From positions 124,001-188,000 of the forward strand of contig CALOAF010000007.1 of assembly GCA_942491385.1 (NCBI GenBank): a stretch of DNA of 64,000 nucleotides, given 5' to 3'. A model generated the notes under the pieces. That model saw nothing but the letters and a program-made list of their open reading frames with translations. It ran no database searches and was not told the origin of the DNA. A program made the translations under genes and the position numbers. Below, piece by piece: positions 54,743 to 63,519 of this stretch; positions within the stretch are counted from its first letter, which is position 1, and the number at the start of each line of letters is the position of its first letter. This DNA comes from UBA6170 sp942491385 (lineage in GTDB: Bacteria > Chloroflexota > Anaerolineae > Anaerolineales > Anaerolineaceae).

Positions 54743-54771
54743 TATTGATCTCCCTTTTTATTAAAATAAAG

Positions 54772-54799
54772 AAAAAAACCAGATCAACCTGGCATCTGG
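54772..54799 (-). terminator. Terminator overlapping the trmD stop codon
   Basis: Minus strand CCAGAT (54799-54794) pairs with ATCTGG (54784-54779) over a nine-base loop, followed by seven T. The stop codon of trmD is inside the loop-stem boundary, so release of the ribosome is needed for it to fold. Confidence 0.75.
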
Positions 54800-55542
54800 T
54801 AATGACCTAATTTTTCTTTCGCTTCCAATTTTGATAGAAAAATAATATCTTCAGGACTTAGGTTCGCTTTTGCAAACAAATCTGGTCTTAAAAAATAAGT
54901 TCTGGTTAAGGATTGTTCTCTACGCCAATTCTCTATTTTTGCATGATGACCTGATAACAGGATTTCCGGCACTTGCCATTCTCTATATTTTTCTGGGCGG
55001 GTGTAATGTGGGTATTCTAATAAACCGTTTCCAAAACTATCATCCAGAGCACCATCCGGATCCCCCAGCACGCCCGGTAAGAAACGCGCAACCGCATCAA
55101 TCATCATTAATGCGGGTAATTCACCTCCGGTCACCACAAAATCGCCCACGGAAATCTGATCGGTTACCAAATGCTCAACCACTCTCTCATCTACACCTTC
55201 GTAGCGACCACATAAAATTCCTATGCGTGGGTATTGAGATAGCTCAACTGCTATTTGTGTGGTGAAGGGTCGGCCTAGGGGAGACATCAAAATGGTGGGG
55301 GTTTGGGAGTTTTTTCCAAAAACATCCTCAATTGCGTTGAAGATAGGCTCGGCCTTCATTACCATGCCTCCCCCACCCCCATAGGGTGTATCATCTGTCA
55401 CATGGTGCTTATCAAATGTCCAATCACGAATATTGTGAACATCCATCTGAATTAAATCTTTTTCAATCGCTTTCTGTAAAATGGAAATTTCAAAATAAGC
55501 ATTAAAGATGGAAGGAAAAAGGCTGAAAACATCGAATTTCAT
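54784..55542 (-). CDS. trmD: tRNA (guanine-N1)-methyltransferase
   Basis: 252 residues; methylates G37 of tRNAs reading CNN codons, preventing frameshifting. Trefoil-knot SPOUT fold: MKFDVFSLFPSIFNAYFE at the start, YGGGGGMVMKAEP near 55, LCGRYEGVDERVVEHL near 111, ISVGDFVVTGGELPALMMID near 130 with the SAM-binding knot, and LEYPHYTRPEKYREW near 175. Its length is standard. rpsP, rimM and rplS, often next to trmD, are not here. The start has no Shine-Dalgarno; see the promoter below. Confidence 0.96.
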   Translation of the reverse strand: MKFDVFSLFPSIFNAYFEISILQKAIEKDLIQMDVHNIRDWTFDKHHVTDDTPYGGGGGMVMKAEPIFNAIEDVFGKNSQTPTILMSPLGRPFTTQIAVELSQYPRIGILCGRYEGVDERVVEHLVTDQISVGDFVVTGGELPALMMIDAVARFLPGVLGDPDGALDDSFGNGLLEYPHYTRPEKYREWQVPEILLSGHHAKIENWRREQSLTRTYFLRPDLFAKANLSPEDIIFLSKLEAKEKLGHYQMPG

Positions 55543-55548
55543 GTGATG

Positions 55549-55577
55549 ATTTTAGTCCGAGGATAATTGAATAGCAA
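55549..55577 (-). promoter_or_regulatory. trmD promoter placing the start at the ATG (leaderless mRNA)
   Basis: Minus strand TTGCTA (55577-55572) and TAAAAT (55554-55549) at 17-base spacing; only six bases (CATCAC) lie between the -10 box and the ATG. A transcript starting 6-8 bases after the -10 would have no leader. Confidence 0.6.
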
Positions 55578-55723
55578 GTGAAAATTGCCTGTCGTTCGTG
55601 AAATAGTTTTTGTGTTAGGATGGTTCGATCAAAATTGATAATTCTGGTCAGTTGATTTTGGTATTTATACTATATTAGTGAATAAGTATTTCCTAATCAA
55701 AGGTGAAATCAATTTGAACCTCC

Positions 55724-55753
55724 TTGACGAAGAAAAAACGATAATGGTAATAT
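55724..55753 (+). promoter_or_regulatory. Promoter of the first TPR gene (leaderless mRNA)
   Basis: TTGACG (55724-55729) and TAATAT (55748-55753) at 18-base spacing, with six bases to the ATG at 55760 and no Shine-Dalgarno. This also supports the 55760 start over the in-frame ATG at 55787. Confidence 0.65.
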
Positions 55754-55759
55754 GAGATT

Positions 55760-56989
55760 ATGTATCTTAGCAATAAACGATTAAATATGAACAAACATAA
55801 GCGACGTGGAAATCCAATTCGGATTCTCCTCTTGGCTGTTTTGATTGGTGCTGGCATCTATTTGAATCAGATTGTAATTGCGGATGTACCCCCGCTCTTT
55901 ATCGCTACACCGACAGCAACGAGGGCACCGGAATCATTTGTGACCGATGCTCAGACACTAGAAAACGACGGAAAAATTTCGCAAGCGATTGAAGCATACC
56001 AGCAAGCCATCCTGGCAGATTCAATGAATACTGGGAATTATATTTCTCTGGCCAGGTTATTAATTTATTTAAATCGCTATGACGAGGCCTTGGAACAAGC
56101 CAGCAATGCACTTTTAATTAATGAAAATAATGCCATGGCGTATGCCTTGCGTGGCTGGGCGCAGGGATTATCGGGTGATTATTTAAATGGTACAGCCTCC
56201 CTAAAAAGGGCAATCGAATTGGATCCCAATAACCATATTCCTTATGCATACATCGCTGAAGTTTATGGGTTACAGTACGAATCAAATACTGCAATTATTG
56301 GAGTGATAGATAATGCTATCTCCAATTCAATCAAAGCAAGGGATTTGAGCCCGAATTCTCTGGAAACACATCGGGCACGCGGATATATCCAAGAGTTGGT
56401 TGGAAGTTATGGTGAAGCTGTGCAGGAATATGCAGCTGCTATTGCCATCAATAAATACATTCCAGAATTATATATGCGCCTGGGGAGAGTCTATTATTAT
56501 CCAGATGTAGCAGAGTATGATCTGGCAGTTCAGGCGTTCACCGAAGCTGACCTTCTGAACCCTTCTGACCCCTTACCCGATATTTACCTTTCGAAAGTCT
56601 ATCAAACCCAAGGTTCTTATGCAACCGCTATCCAATACGCAGAAAAAGCGATAGTGGATGATCCTCAGGATCCCTATTTGTATGGAAATCTTGGGATCTT
56701 ATATTACCGAAATTTTGAATATCCCAAAGCGATTGAAATTTTGCGTTTAATTATTCGCGGAGGAACCAGCGAAGCAGGTGTCAAGGTTGACGCGTTACCT
56801 TTGGATTATGGTACGATCTCCCAATATTATCAGGTTTATGGGTTGGCTTTGGCACGCATTGATGAATGTTCTGAAGCATTACAGATATCGGAAGCCCTAC
56901 TCAAAAATGTTGGTGGTGATGAAATTACTGTTTATAACGCAGGTGAAATTGTCAATATCTGCGTAGGCATTAGTGAAGAAGAAGAATAA
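55760..56989 (+). CDS. Membrane-anchored TPR-repeat protein
   Basis: 409 residues: short basic N-terminus, one membrane helix (about 22-43, ILLLAVLIGAGIYLNQIV), a short ATPTATRAPESF linker, then a TPR solenoid to the end, with about seven repeats in the form YDEALEQASNALLINENNAMAYALRGWAQG, YGEAVQEYAAAIAIN and AIQYAEKAIVDDPQDPYLYGNLGILYYR. Ends acidic (GISEEEE). Type II membrane protein with the TPR domain outside the cell; probably a scaffold. It has a tandem paralogue directly downstream. Two Cys near the C-terminus may form a disulfide. Confidence 0.8.
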   Translation: MYLSNKRLNMNKHKRRGNPIRILLLAVLIGAGIYLNQIVIADVPPLFIATPTATRAPESFVTDAQTLENDGKISQAIEAYQQAILADSMNTGNYISLARLLIYLNRYDEALEQASNALLINENNAMAYALRGWAQGLSGDYLNGTASLKRAIELDPNNHIPYAYIAEVYGLQYESNTAIIGVIDNAISNSIKARDLSPNSLETHRARGYIQELVGSYGEAVQEYAAAIAINKYIPELYMRLGRVYYYPDVAEYDLAVQAFTEADLLNPSDPLPDIYLSKVYQTQGSYATAIQYAEKAIVDDPQDPYLYGNLGILYYRNFEYPKAIEILRLIIRGGTSEAGVKVDALPLDYGTISQYYQVYGLALARIDECSEALQISEALLKNVGGDEITVYNAGEIVNICVGISEEEE

Positions 56990-57028
56990 TCAGATTTATT
57001 TAAAATCTGGTGAGGAAATGGTTAATCA

Positions 57029-58378
57029 ATGGGAATAAGACTTCCTGATGATACGCATCTATTTAGAAGGCAACGAAAAAATAATCCTATTCGGATATAT
57101 TTCTTGTTGATGATTATCTTAATTGCGGTATTTGTTTGGAGAGAGGTTGATGCAGGGGAAATTGAAAAACCATTTTTGCCGACACCTACTGCCACTCGTA
57201 CTGCCAATTCTTATGCTCTGGAAGGTGAAACCCAATTCCAGGCGGGAAACATCCCTGCTGCAGTGGAAGCTTACGGGAAAGCAGCTGAGTTCGAGCCAGA
57301 TAATTCAACTATTTGGGCTGAACTCGCACGTATTCAAACTTACTCCTCTAATCTACTCACCACTGACGCGCAGAAAAAACAACGTCTGGAAGAGGCAATT
57401 CAATCGGCAGAAAAAGCAGTTTCTTTGAATCCTGAAGATAGTAGCGCGCATGCAATCCTGTCATTAACTTACGACTGGTACTCGGATTCAGCATACTCCG
57501 GTGAAGAATCCGATGATTTCATGTTTAAGGCTGAACAGTCATCTGCTAAAGCACTACAATTGGATAGTAATAATGTATTAGCGGTGGCTTTTCGAGCTGA
57601 AATTTATATGCGCCAATTACGCTATAACGAAGCACTGGATTTTGCTGAACGGGCTGTTGCCATGGATGGTACTTCGTTTGATGCTTATCGTGTTTATGGG
57701 TATGTGCTCGAATCTCAGGGAGGTCGTTATGCCGAAGCAATTGAAGCCTACAAAAAAGCGGCAGAAATTAACCCGAATTTAACCTTCATTCATTTATCTA
57801 TTGGGGTTAACTACCGCGAGCTTAAACAATATGATATGGCTTTGGAGTATTTTGCACTGGCAGCGAAGATCAACGAACAGAATAAAGTTGCAGATCCGAT
57901 TCCATACCTTGGGATCGCAAGAACGTATAGCCAGATCGGGGAGTTCTTTATTGCAGCCAGGAATGTCATGCGGGCTTTGGAAATTACCCCGGAAGATCCG
58001 TATGTTTACTCCCAACTAGGTTTGGTTTATTTTCGTTCAAGAAATTATGAGGGTTCTATCCCGGCTTTCGCCTGTGCGATTGATGGCTGTTCAGCTTTGG
58101 AAAGCTGTATTGTAAGACAGGAGTGTTCTGAGGATTCACCTGAAACAGATGCTCCTCCCTATGCAATTGTTGGATTACCTTTGACAGAAAGTACCGTTGT
58201 ATATTATTACTCTTATGGTTCTGTTCTGGCAGCGATGCATCGTGAAGGAACAGGGTATTGTGAACGTGCCTTGGTCGTTTTTGATAAGATCCGCAAGGAC
58301 TTTGCCGGTAATGATGGTGTGATGAGTATTGTAAACACTAGTGAAGAAATATGTGCATCCTACGGCATTACCCGCTGA
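57029..58378 (+). CDS. Membrane-anchored TPR-repeat protein (tandem paralogue)
   Basis: 449 residues with the same plan as the gene before it: basic N-terminus with RKNNPIRIYF (compare RRGNPIRILL), one membrane helix (about 22-38), a LPTPTATRTANSY linker, then TPRs (FQAGNIPAAVEAYGKAAEFEPDN, YNEALDFAERAVAMDGTSFDAYRVYGYV and YMALEYFALAAKI-like repeats). A Cys-rich segment with CAIDGCSALESCIVRQEC sits near residues 350-370. The shared TPTATR linker and helix point to gene duplication. GAGGAAA lies about 13 bases before the ATG, so expression differs from its leaderless neighbour. No enzymatic domain. Confidence 0.8.
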   Translation: MGIRLPDDTHLFRRQRKNNPIRIYFLLMIILIAVFVWREVDAGEIEKPFLPTPTATRTANSYALEGETQFQAGNIPAAVEAYGKAAEFEPDNSTIWAELARIQTYSSNLLTTDAQKKQRLEEAIQSAEKAVSLNPEDSSAHAILSLTYDWYSDSAYSGEESDDFMFKAEQSSAKALQLDSNNVLAVAFRAEIYMRQLRYNEALDFAERAVAMDGTSFDAYRVYGYVLESQGGRYAEAIEAYKKAAEINPNLTFIHLSIGVNYRELKQYDMALEYFALAAKINEQNKVADPIPYLGIARTYSQIGEFFIAARNVMRALEITPEDPYVYSQLGLVYFRSRNYEGSIPAFACAIDGCSALESCIVRQECSEDSPETDAPPYAIVGLPLTESTVVYYYSYGSVLAAMHREGTGYCERALVVFDKIRKDFAGNDGVMSIVNTSEEICASYGITR

Positions 58379-58454
58379 GTAAATCTCTTTTCGTCTGGTT
58401 GATAAGAGATTATAAATTTTATATCAGAAATTTATTAGAAATTGATCTTTCCTC

Positions 58455-58483
58455 TTGACTTTCATTCTAAACACAGGTAATAT
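58455..58483 (+). promoter_or_regulatory. groESL promoter
   Basis: TTGACT (58455-58460) and TAATAT (58478-58483) with exactly 17 bases between. The start falls just upstream of the CIRCE operator. Confidence 0.7.
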
Positions 58484-58493
58484 TTGAAGCGAT

Positions 58494-58520
58494 TTAGCAC
58501 TCTCTATAGATGAGTGCTAA
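58494..58520 (+). promoter_or_regulatory. CIRCE operator (HrcA binding site)
   Basis: Perfect CIRCE: TTAGCACTC, nine-base spacer, GAGTGCTAA. It lies directly after the groESL promoter, so HrcA represses groES-groEL and heat shock releases it. Confidence 0.97.
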
Positions 58521-58564
58521 AAATCCAAATTTTTACCTTTGTGCAAAAGCAGGAGGAAGTACAC

Positions 58565-58855
58565 ATGAAATTAAAACCATTAGGAAGTCGGATATTGGTT
58601 GAACCGATCGAAGCTGAAGAAGTCACCTCAGGTGGCATCGTTCTACCAGAAACCGCAAAAGAAAAACCCCAGAAGGGGAAAGTTTTGTCTGTTGGTCCTG
58701 GTGACCGTGATGAAGATGGTGATCGCATCAAAATGGATGTTTCAGAAGATGATGTCGTCTTATTTGCAAAATACGCTGGAACTGAAATTAAAGTGGATGG
58801 CAAGAAATTGCTCATCCTACGCGAAAGCGACCTTTTAGCAATTGTTGAAGAGTAA
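58565..58855 (+). CDS. groES: Co-chaperonin GroES
   Basis: 96 residues from the ATG at 58565, which has AGGAGG nine bases upstream; the reading frame extends further upstream across the CIRCE element but that part is untranslated. Forms the seven-membered lid of the GroEL chamber. Seen: MKLKPLGSRILVEPIEAEEV at the N-terminus, the mobile loop SGGIVLPETAKEKPQKG with the conserved Ile-Val-Leu triplet at about 25-27, and KLLILRESDLLAIVE at the C-terminus. First gene of the CIRCE-controlled operon. Confidence 0.97.
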   Translation: MKLKPLGSRILVEPIEAEEVTSGGIVLPETAKEKPQKGKVLSVGPGDRDEDGDRIKMDVSEDDVVLFAKYAGTEIKVDGKKLLILRESDLLAIVEE

Positions 58856-58881
58856 TTAATTAAGAACAGGAGTAAAAAAAT

Positions 58882-60516
58882 ATGGCAGCAAAACAACTGG
58901 TTTTTGGAGAAGAAGCACGACGTAAATTACGCAATGGTATTGATGTTGTAGCAAATGCTGTTGCAACAACCTTAGGGCCAAAGGGCCGCAATGTGGCTTT
59001 GGATCGCAAGTTTGGCTCACCAACCATCACCCATGATGGTGTGACCGTAGCAAAAGAAATTGAATTAGAAGACCCATTTGAAAATATGGGTGCCCAACTG
59101 CTCAAAGAGGCAGCCACAAAAACAAATGACATTGCCGGTGACGGTACAACTACCTCCACCGTTCTCGCACATGCAATCGTAACCGAAGGTTTAAAGACTC
59201 TCGCAGCAGGCGCTAACCCGATGTTACTCAAACGAGGTATTGAAGCAGCAGCAAAAATGGTTGCTGATGAGATCAGATCACAGGCAATTGAAATTCGCGA
59301 AAAGAATGAAATTGCGAATGTAGCCACCATTTCCGCACAGGATCGTTCCATTGGTGAATTAATCGCTGATGTGATGGATAAAGTTGGAAAAGATGGTGTC
59401 ATTACTGTTGAAGAATCCAAAGGTTTGGAATTCGAACAGGAATATGTCGAAGGTATGCAATTTGATCGTGGTTACATTTCACCCTATTTCGTAACCGATG
59501 CCGAGCACATGGAAGCAATTATCAGTGAACCCTATATTCTGATCCATGACAAGAAGATCTCTGCAGCAGCAGACATAGTTCCCGTCCTTGAGAAAATGGT
59601 ACAGGTAGGAAAACGTGACCTGGTTATCATCTCTGAAGATATCGATGGGGAAGCTCTGGCGACACTGGTGCTCAACAAGATCCGTGGCATGGTCAATGTT
59701 TTGGCTGTAAAAGCCCCTGGATTTGGTGATCGCCGCAAAGCAATGTTACAGGATATTGCCACTTTGACTGGCGCTCAGGTTATTTCAGAAGAAACCGGTC
59801 GCAAATTAGAAACCACCACAGTAGCTGACCTGGGTCGGGCTGAAAAAGTGGTTGCTGATAAAGACAACACCACAATTGTGGGTGGTAAAGGTGATGAAGC
59901 CGCGATCAAAGGTCGTATTGATCAGATCAAAGTTGAAATCGACAAGACCACCAGCGATTATGACCGTGAAAAATTGCAGGAACGCCTGGCGAAATTAGCT
60001 GGTGGTGTAGCCATCATCCGCGTCGGTGCTGCAACCGAAACAGAACTAAAAGAAAAGAAACATCGTGTGGAAGATGCTCTCTCCGCTACACGCGCTGCAG
60101 TTGAAGAAGGTATCGTCCCCGGTGGTGGTGTGGCCTTGATCAACGCCATCCATGTTTTGGAAGGCTTGAAGATGCCCTATGATGATGAGCAAACAGGTGT
60201 CAATATTGTTCGAAAAGCATTAGAAGTTCCCATGCGCAAGATCACCGAAAATGCTGGTCAGGAAGGTTCTGTCATTATTGAAAATGTACGCAAAGCTCAA
60301 AAAGATGCCGGAAACTTGCAGATTGGTTATGATGTACTCACCAGTGAGTATTGCGATATGGTCAAATGCGGCGTGATTGATCCCGCCAAAGTGACACGTG
60401 GCGCGCTGGAAAATGCTGCTTCGATTGCAGCGATGATTCTGACCACAGAAGCATTGATCACTGATGTTCCAGAAGAGAATAAAATGCCTTCTGGACCCCC
60501 AATGCCAGAATACTAA
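58882..60516 (+). CDS. groEL: Chaperonin GroEL
   Basis: 544 residues; ATP-driven folding chamber with GroES. Seen: AKQLVFGEEARRKLRNGIDV at the start, ATTLGPKGRNVALDRKFGSP near residue 28, the ATP motif DIAGDGTTTSTVLAHAI near 85, and MLTTEALITDVPE-like closing helix. The tail is EENKMPSGPPMPEY rather than the usual Gly-Gly-Met repeat. ACAGGAG lies upstream. It is 26 bases after groES; a strong terminator follows. Length is normal. Confidence 0.98.
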   Translation: MAAKQLVFGEEARRKLRNGIDVVANAVATTLGPKGRNVALDRKFGSPTITHDGVTVAKEIELEDPFENMGAQLLKEAATKTNDIAGDGTTTSTVLAHAIVTEGLKTLAAGANPMLLKRGIEAAAKMVADEIRSQAIEIREKNEIANVATISAQDRSIGELIADVMDKVGKDGVITVEESKGLEFEQEYVEGMQFDRGYISPYFVTDAEHMEAIISEPYILIHDKKISAAADIVPVLEKMVQVGKRDLVIISEDIDGEALATLVLNKIRGMVNVLAVKAPGFGDRRKAMLQDIATLTGAQVISEETGRKLETTTVADLGRAEKVVADKDNTTIVGGKGDEAAIKGRIDQIKVEIDKTTSDYDREKLQERLAKLAGGVAIIRVGAATETELKEKKHRVEDALSATRAAVEEGIVPGGGVALINAIHVLEGLKMPYDDEQTGVNIVRKALEVPMRKITENAGQEGSVIIENVRKAQKDAGNLQIGYDVLTSEYCDMVKCGVIDPAKVTRGALENAASIAAMILTTEALITDVPEENKMPSGPPMPEY

Positions 60517-60535
60517 ATCAATTAATTACAAAATT

Positions 60536-60571
60536 GCAGGTCGTGGTAAGGTTCCATCACGACCTGCTTTT
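60536..60571 (+). terminator. Intrinsic terminator after groEL
   Basis: Ten-bp perfect stem GCAGGTCGTG / CACGACCTGC with a 12-base loop, then TTTTATTT. Confidence 0.92.
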
Positions 60572-60592
60572 ATTTGGATTATAATCAACCAA

Positions 60593-61525
60593 ATGAAGAG
60601 TTCAATCCGGTTACTAAACCTTACCATTATTTCTTTTTTGATACTTTCAGGCTGTACTGCATCTCTGATCCCAACAAAATCTGTAGTCATAACTCAGGAG
60701 CCTGGTGTTTCTCAGCAATCTGAAACAGTAATTCTCCCAGAGGCAACTGCCACAATTGAGCCGACACCATCTGCTCCAATGAAGGCAACTGTTAATGATG
60801 AAGGCATTTGGTTAAGCGACTACGAAGATGAATTATTGCGTTACCAGACAGCAGCGACAAATCTTGAAAAAGAAATTGACGAGAACTTGGTACCTGAGTT
60901 TGTTCTTGGGACAATGATTGATACGCTATTCCTGGCTCAGGGAGCCAGAGCCGCTGGTTTTGTTTTGGATCAGGAGTCATACATCAAGAAATACGAGACA
61001 CTGGTCAGTGATTCAGGTGGTGAAAATGCATTTCAACAATGGTTGCTTGCCAACCATTATTCGCCTGAAAGCTTTGAACGACAATATAAATTACAAATTG
61101 AGGCTGCGTGGATGAGAGATCATCTTATTAGTCAGGTGCCAACTAGGGCAGAACAAATTCGTGCCAGACAGATTTTGGTTTCCAGCAAGACGCTGGCTGA
61201 GGATATCTATAATCAACTCCAAAATGGAGCTGATTATGAATATTATGCTTGGGGTTATGATCAATTAGCAGGAGGGGAATTAGGTTGGTTTCCAAGAAAT
61301 TACCTGGTTCTACCTCAAATTGAAGAGGCGGTATTTAATCTGCAACCTGGGGAATACACACAGTTGATTGAGTCAACTTATGGGTATCATATTGTCCAGG
61401 TAATGGAACGAGAATTAGATCGTGAACTTACCCAGGACGCCCTTCTGCAGCAACAAAGACAGGCACTTATCAACTGGTTATCGGAACAAAAAGCAAAAAG
61501 CTCAATTAATTTAGGTCAAAATTAG
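60593..61525 (+). CDS. Parvulin-type peptidyl-prolyl isomerase lipoprotein (PrsA/SurA-like)
   Basis: 310 residues. Lipobox LSGC (Cys at about residue 21), Thr/Pro-rich linker, then a SurA-N-like helical region (about 70-180: YEDELLRYQTAATNLEKEI, WMRDHLISQVPTRAEQI) and a parvulin domain (about 180-290: IRARQILVSSKTLAEDIYNQL, GGELGWFPRN, GYHIVQVMERELDREL). Catalyses proline isomerisation in exported proteins outside the membrane. It starts at 60593, seven bases after a perfect TATAAT at 60580 that overlaps the tail of the groEL terminator region; no Shine-Dalgarno, so probably leaderless. Confidence 0.85.
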   Translation: MKSSIRLLNLTIISFLILSGCTASLIPTKSVVITQEPGVSQQSETVILPEATATIEPTPSAPMKATVNDEGIWLSDYEDELLRYQTAATNLEKEIDENLVPEFVLGTMIDTLFLAQGARAAGFVLDQESYIKKYETLVSDSGGENAFQQWLLANHYSPESFERQYKLQIEAAWMRDHLISQVPTRAEQIRARQILVSSKTLAEDIYNQLQNGADYEYYAWGYDQLAGGELGWFPRNYLVLPQIEEAVFNLQPGEYTQLIESTYGYHIVQVMERELDRELTQDALLQQQRQALINWLSEQKAKSSINLGQN

Positions 61526-61549
61526 GACAGAATTATTGGGAGGTATGAA

Positions 61550-62281
61550 TTGCAACGAGAAACATCAAAAACAAGAATTCTGGATCTGATCTTAAATATA
61601 CTTACTGCATTAATGGTCATCTCAATTGTAGCGATCATAGCGCTACAGATTACGATTTTCTTGAATCCAAAAGTAATGTTTAATCCTTTTCCACCATATG
61701 ATTTACCTGAGCCATTGGTGCTCACGAAACCAACCCAAGCAATGATTGAACAGGAAGTCATTCCAACTGCAACGCAAGCAATGACATTTGAACCCACAGA
61801 AATTTTGATGCCCACAGCTACAGAACAAGGGACATTTATCGATGGTACACCCGTCCCAGAAGTAACTCCAATTCCACCCACAGAAACACCTTTTAGTGGT
61901 TATTACGCATTCGCATTGCAGAATGACATCAATGCCATAGAAAGCACCTTATTCAGGCCAAATTATGGCTGTAACTGGGCTGGAGTAGCGGGACAGGTCT
62001 TTGATCTGCAAGGTAGACCTGTTATGGGTGTCCGGGTCTGGTTGCGGGGCACATTTAATGGTGAACAGGTTTCCTACCTCAGTCTCACTCTTGAATCTTC
62101 CCCTTATGGTCCCTCAGGATTTGAATTTACACTGGGTGACACTCCAATCAATAGTACTGGAAAATTATCCATACAATTATTCGACCAGGCTAATATTCCT
62201 ATTTCTGAACGAGTGTATTTTGATACTTATGAGGATTGTCAGAAGAATTTAATTCTGATTAATTTCAAACAAATTCGCTAA
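61550..62281 (+). CDS. Membrane-anchored secreted protein of unknown function
   Basis: 243 residues from a TTG codon at 61550 that has GGGAGG five bases upstream (an out-of-frame ATG nearby is not used). One membrane helix at about 16-38 (ILTALMVISIVAIIALQITIF), then a Thr/Pro/Glu-rich stalk (about 55-120), then a strand-rich C-terminal domain of about 110 residues with NYGCNWAGVAGQVFDLQGRPVMGVRVWLRG, which looks like a carboxypeptidase-regulatory/Ig-like fold. No catalytic motif. It follows the parvulin gene by 24 bases and may be its partner. It converges on and overlaps the DUF711 stop by four bases. Confidence 0.7.
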   Translation: MQRETSKTRILDLILNILTALMVISIVAIIALQITIFLNPKVMFNPFPPYDLPEPLVLTKPTQAMIEQEVIPTATQAMTFEPTEILMPTATEQGTFIDGTPVPEVTPIPPTETPFSGYYAFALQNDINAIESTLFRPNYGCNWAGVAGQVFDLQGRPVMGVRVWLRGTFNGEQVSYLSLTLESSPYGPSGFEFTLGDTPINSTGKLSIQLFDQANIPISERVYFDTYEDCQKNLILINFKQIR

Positions 62282-63519
62282 CAATTGGATTCATTCAACG
62301 CTCTTGGCTTTAACTTGAATTCTTCCTGACTGTTATTGAAGAAACCCGTTAAAGCGTTGGCCTCAATTGCTAGAACTCTTCCATTTGAGAAGTATTCAAA
62401 ATCAAAACTGGTCAGGTCTCCAGCTTCTTTACCTGGAATAGGCATTAACCGTGCCGTGAGTGGTTTGCTCAAACGTGCAGAAAGTGCTGCAATATCCAAC
62501 AAGAGGGCTTCAATTTCTTCTTGAGGGGTTGATCCAGGAATGGGGATTGTGTCCAACCCAGTGCCACAAACAGCCGAATACATCAACAAATCTTTGATGG
62601 AAAGGGACTGATCGATTGAGCGTTGCGATAACCTGGAATCTTCTAATAATGGCAGCATGAGCCCATTGAACCCACATCTAGACCAATTTCCTCGATCCAG
62701 GGTATCAGTGAGAAAAGCCGCGGCTGCGAGTGATCCATGATTCCCTAAACGTGATACGCCCAGACTCTCCATAGCTACGCCTAATGAACAATTATCGTTG
62801 GGGAAGGGGGCTACCGAAAAATCAAACCCCTGGAAAACAACTTTTTGGTCTGCCAACAAATCGGAGAAAATCAAACCTAATTGGTTGGCATGTTTTTCAA
62901 GGTTTCCTAAGAGTATTTTCCGGGCTTCTAACAGGGTTCTAGCGCTGCTGAAGGCTTTCACTACTTCGTCTGCCCCTTCGATCGCAATGCTCATTGCAGG
63001 AGGCTGACCTGGGTGGTGATACGATCCTGGGAAAAATGGGCCAAAAGGGTTTACATTGGCCAGGGCACTGAATCTTAAATTTGCAAATCCATTTTCCTCA
63101 ATGGATGCATTTTTCGTGATGATTTTTGCGGATTGTTGGATAGCTCGGATACTGACACCATTGCTTTGATCAGCGATCATACCACTGAAAAAGGTGTTGT
63201 CTGTTTCTGAAATAAGATCTGGAATTATCTCATAACTGTCTGGTTGACCAATTAGTGCGGGGCCGAGGGAGAGATAATCAAAGCCATTATTTCTGGCTTT
63301 TGTCTCCATGGTTTTGGTGAGTTCGATCCATTGGTCTGGATTTCCGTCGGGTTTCATCAAAGAAAACGGGATCGTTGCCAGGCGGATAGTTTGAACTTCA
63401 TACCCGTTTGCATGACAAGTCTTTTTACTTTCTTTTGCCAAATTGGAAAGAATTTCCAATGTATCATTTGATTTTTTTGTCCGAGGATCATAGAAACTGG
63501 TGATCGATCGTATTTTCAT
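62278..63519 (-). CDS. DUF711 (UPF0210) family protein
   Basis: 413 residues from the ATG at 63519 (AGAGG five bases upstream; overlaps the methyltransferase stop by ATGA). Seen: MKIRSITSFYDPR at the N-terminus, DYLSLGPALIG near 82, NLRFSALANVNPFGPFFPGSYH near 147, SVAPFPNDNCSLGVAMESLG near 235, SAVCGTGLDTIPIPG near 315 and AIEANALTGFF near the end, all typical of the pyruvate formate-lyase-related DUF711 family. Structure in relatives is barrel-like; biochemical function is unknown. No Gly-radical motif is present. Confidence 0.85.
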   Translation of the reverse strand: MKIRSITSFYDPRTKKSNDTLEILSNLAKESKKTCHANGYEVQTIRLATIPFSLMKPDGNPDQWIELTKTMETKARNNGFDYLSLGPALIGQPDSYEIIPDLISETDNTFFSGMIADQSNGVSIRAIQQSAKIITKNASIEENGFANLRFSALANVNPFGPFFPGSYHHPGQPPAMSIAIEGADEVVKAFSSARTLLEARKILLGNLEKHANQLGLIFSDLLADQKVVFQGFDFSVAPFPNDNCSLGVAMESLGVSRLGNHGSLAAAAFLTDTLDRGNWSRCGFNGLMLPLLEDSRLSQRSIDQSLSIKDLLMYSAVCGTGLDTIPIPGSTPQEEIEALLLDIAALSARLSKPLTARLMPIPGKEAGDLTSFDFEYFSNGRVLAIEANALTGFFNNSQEEFKLKPRALNESNC

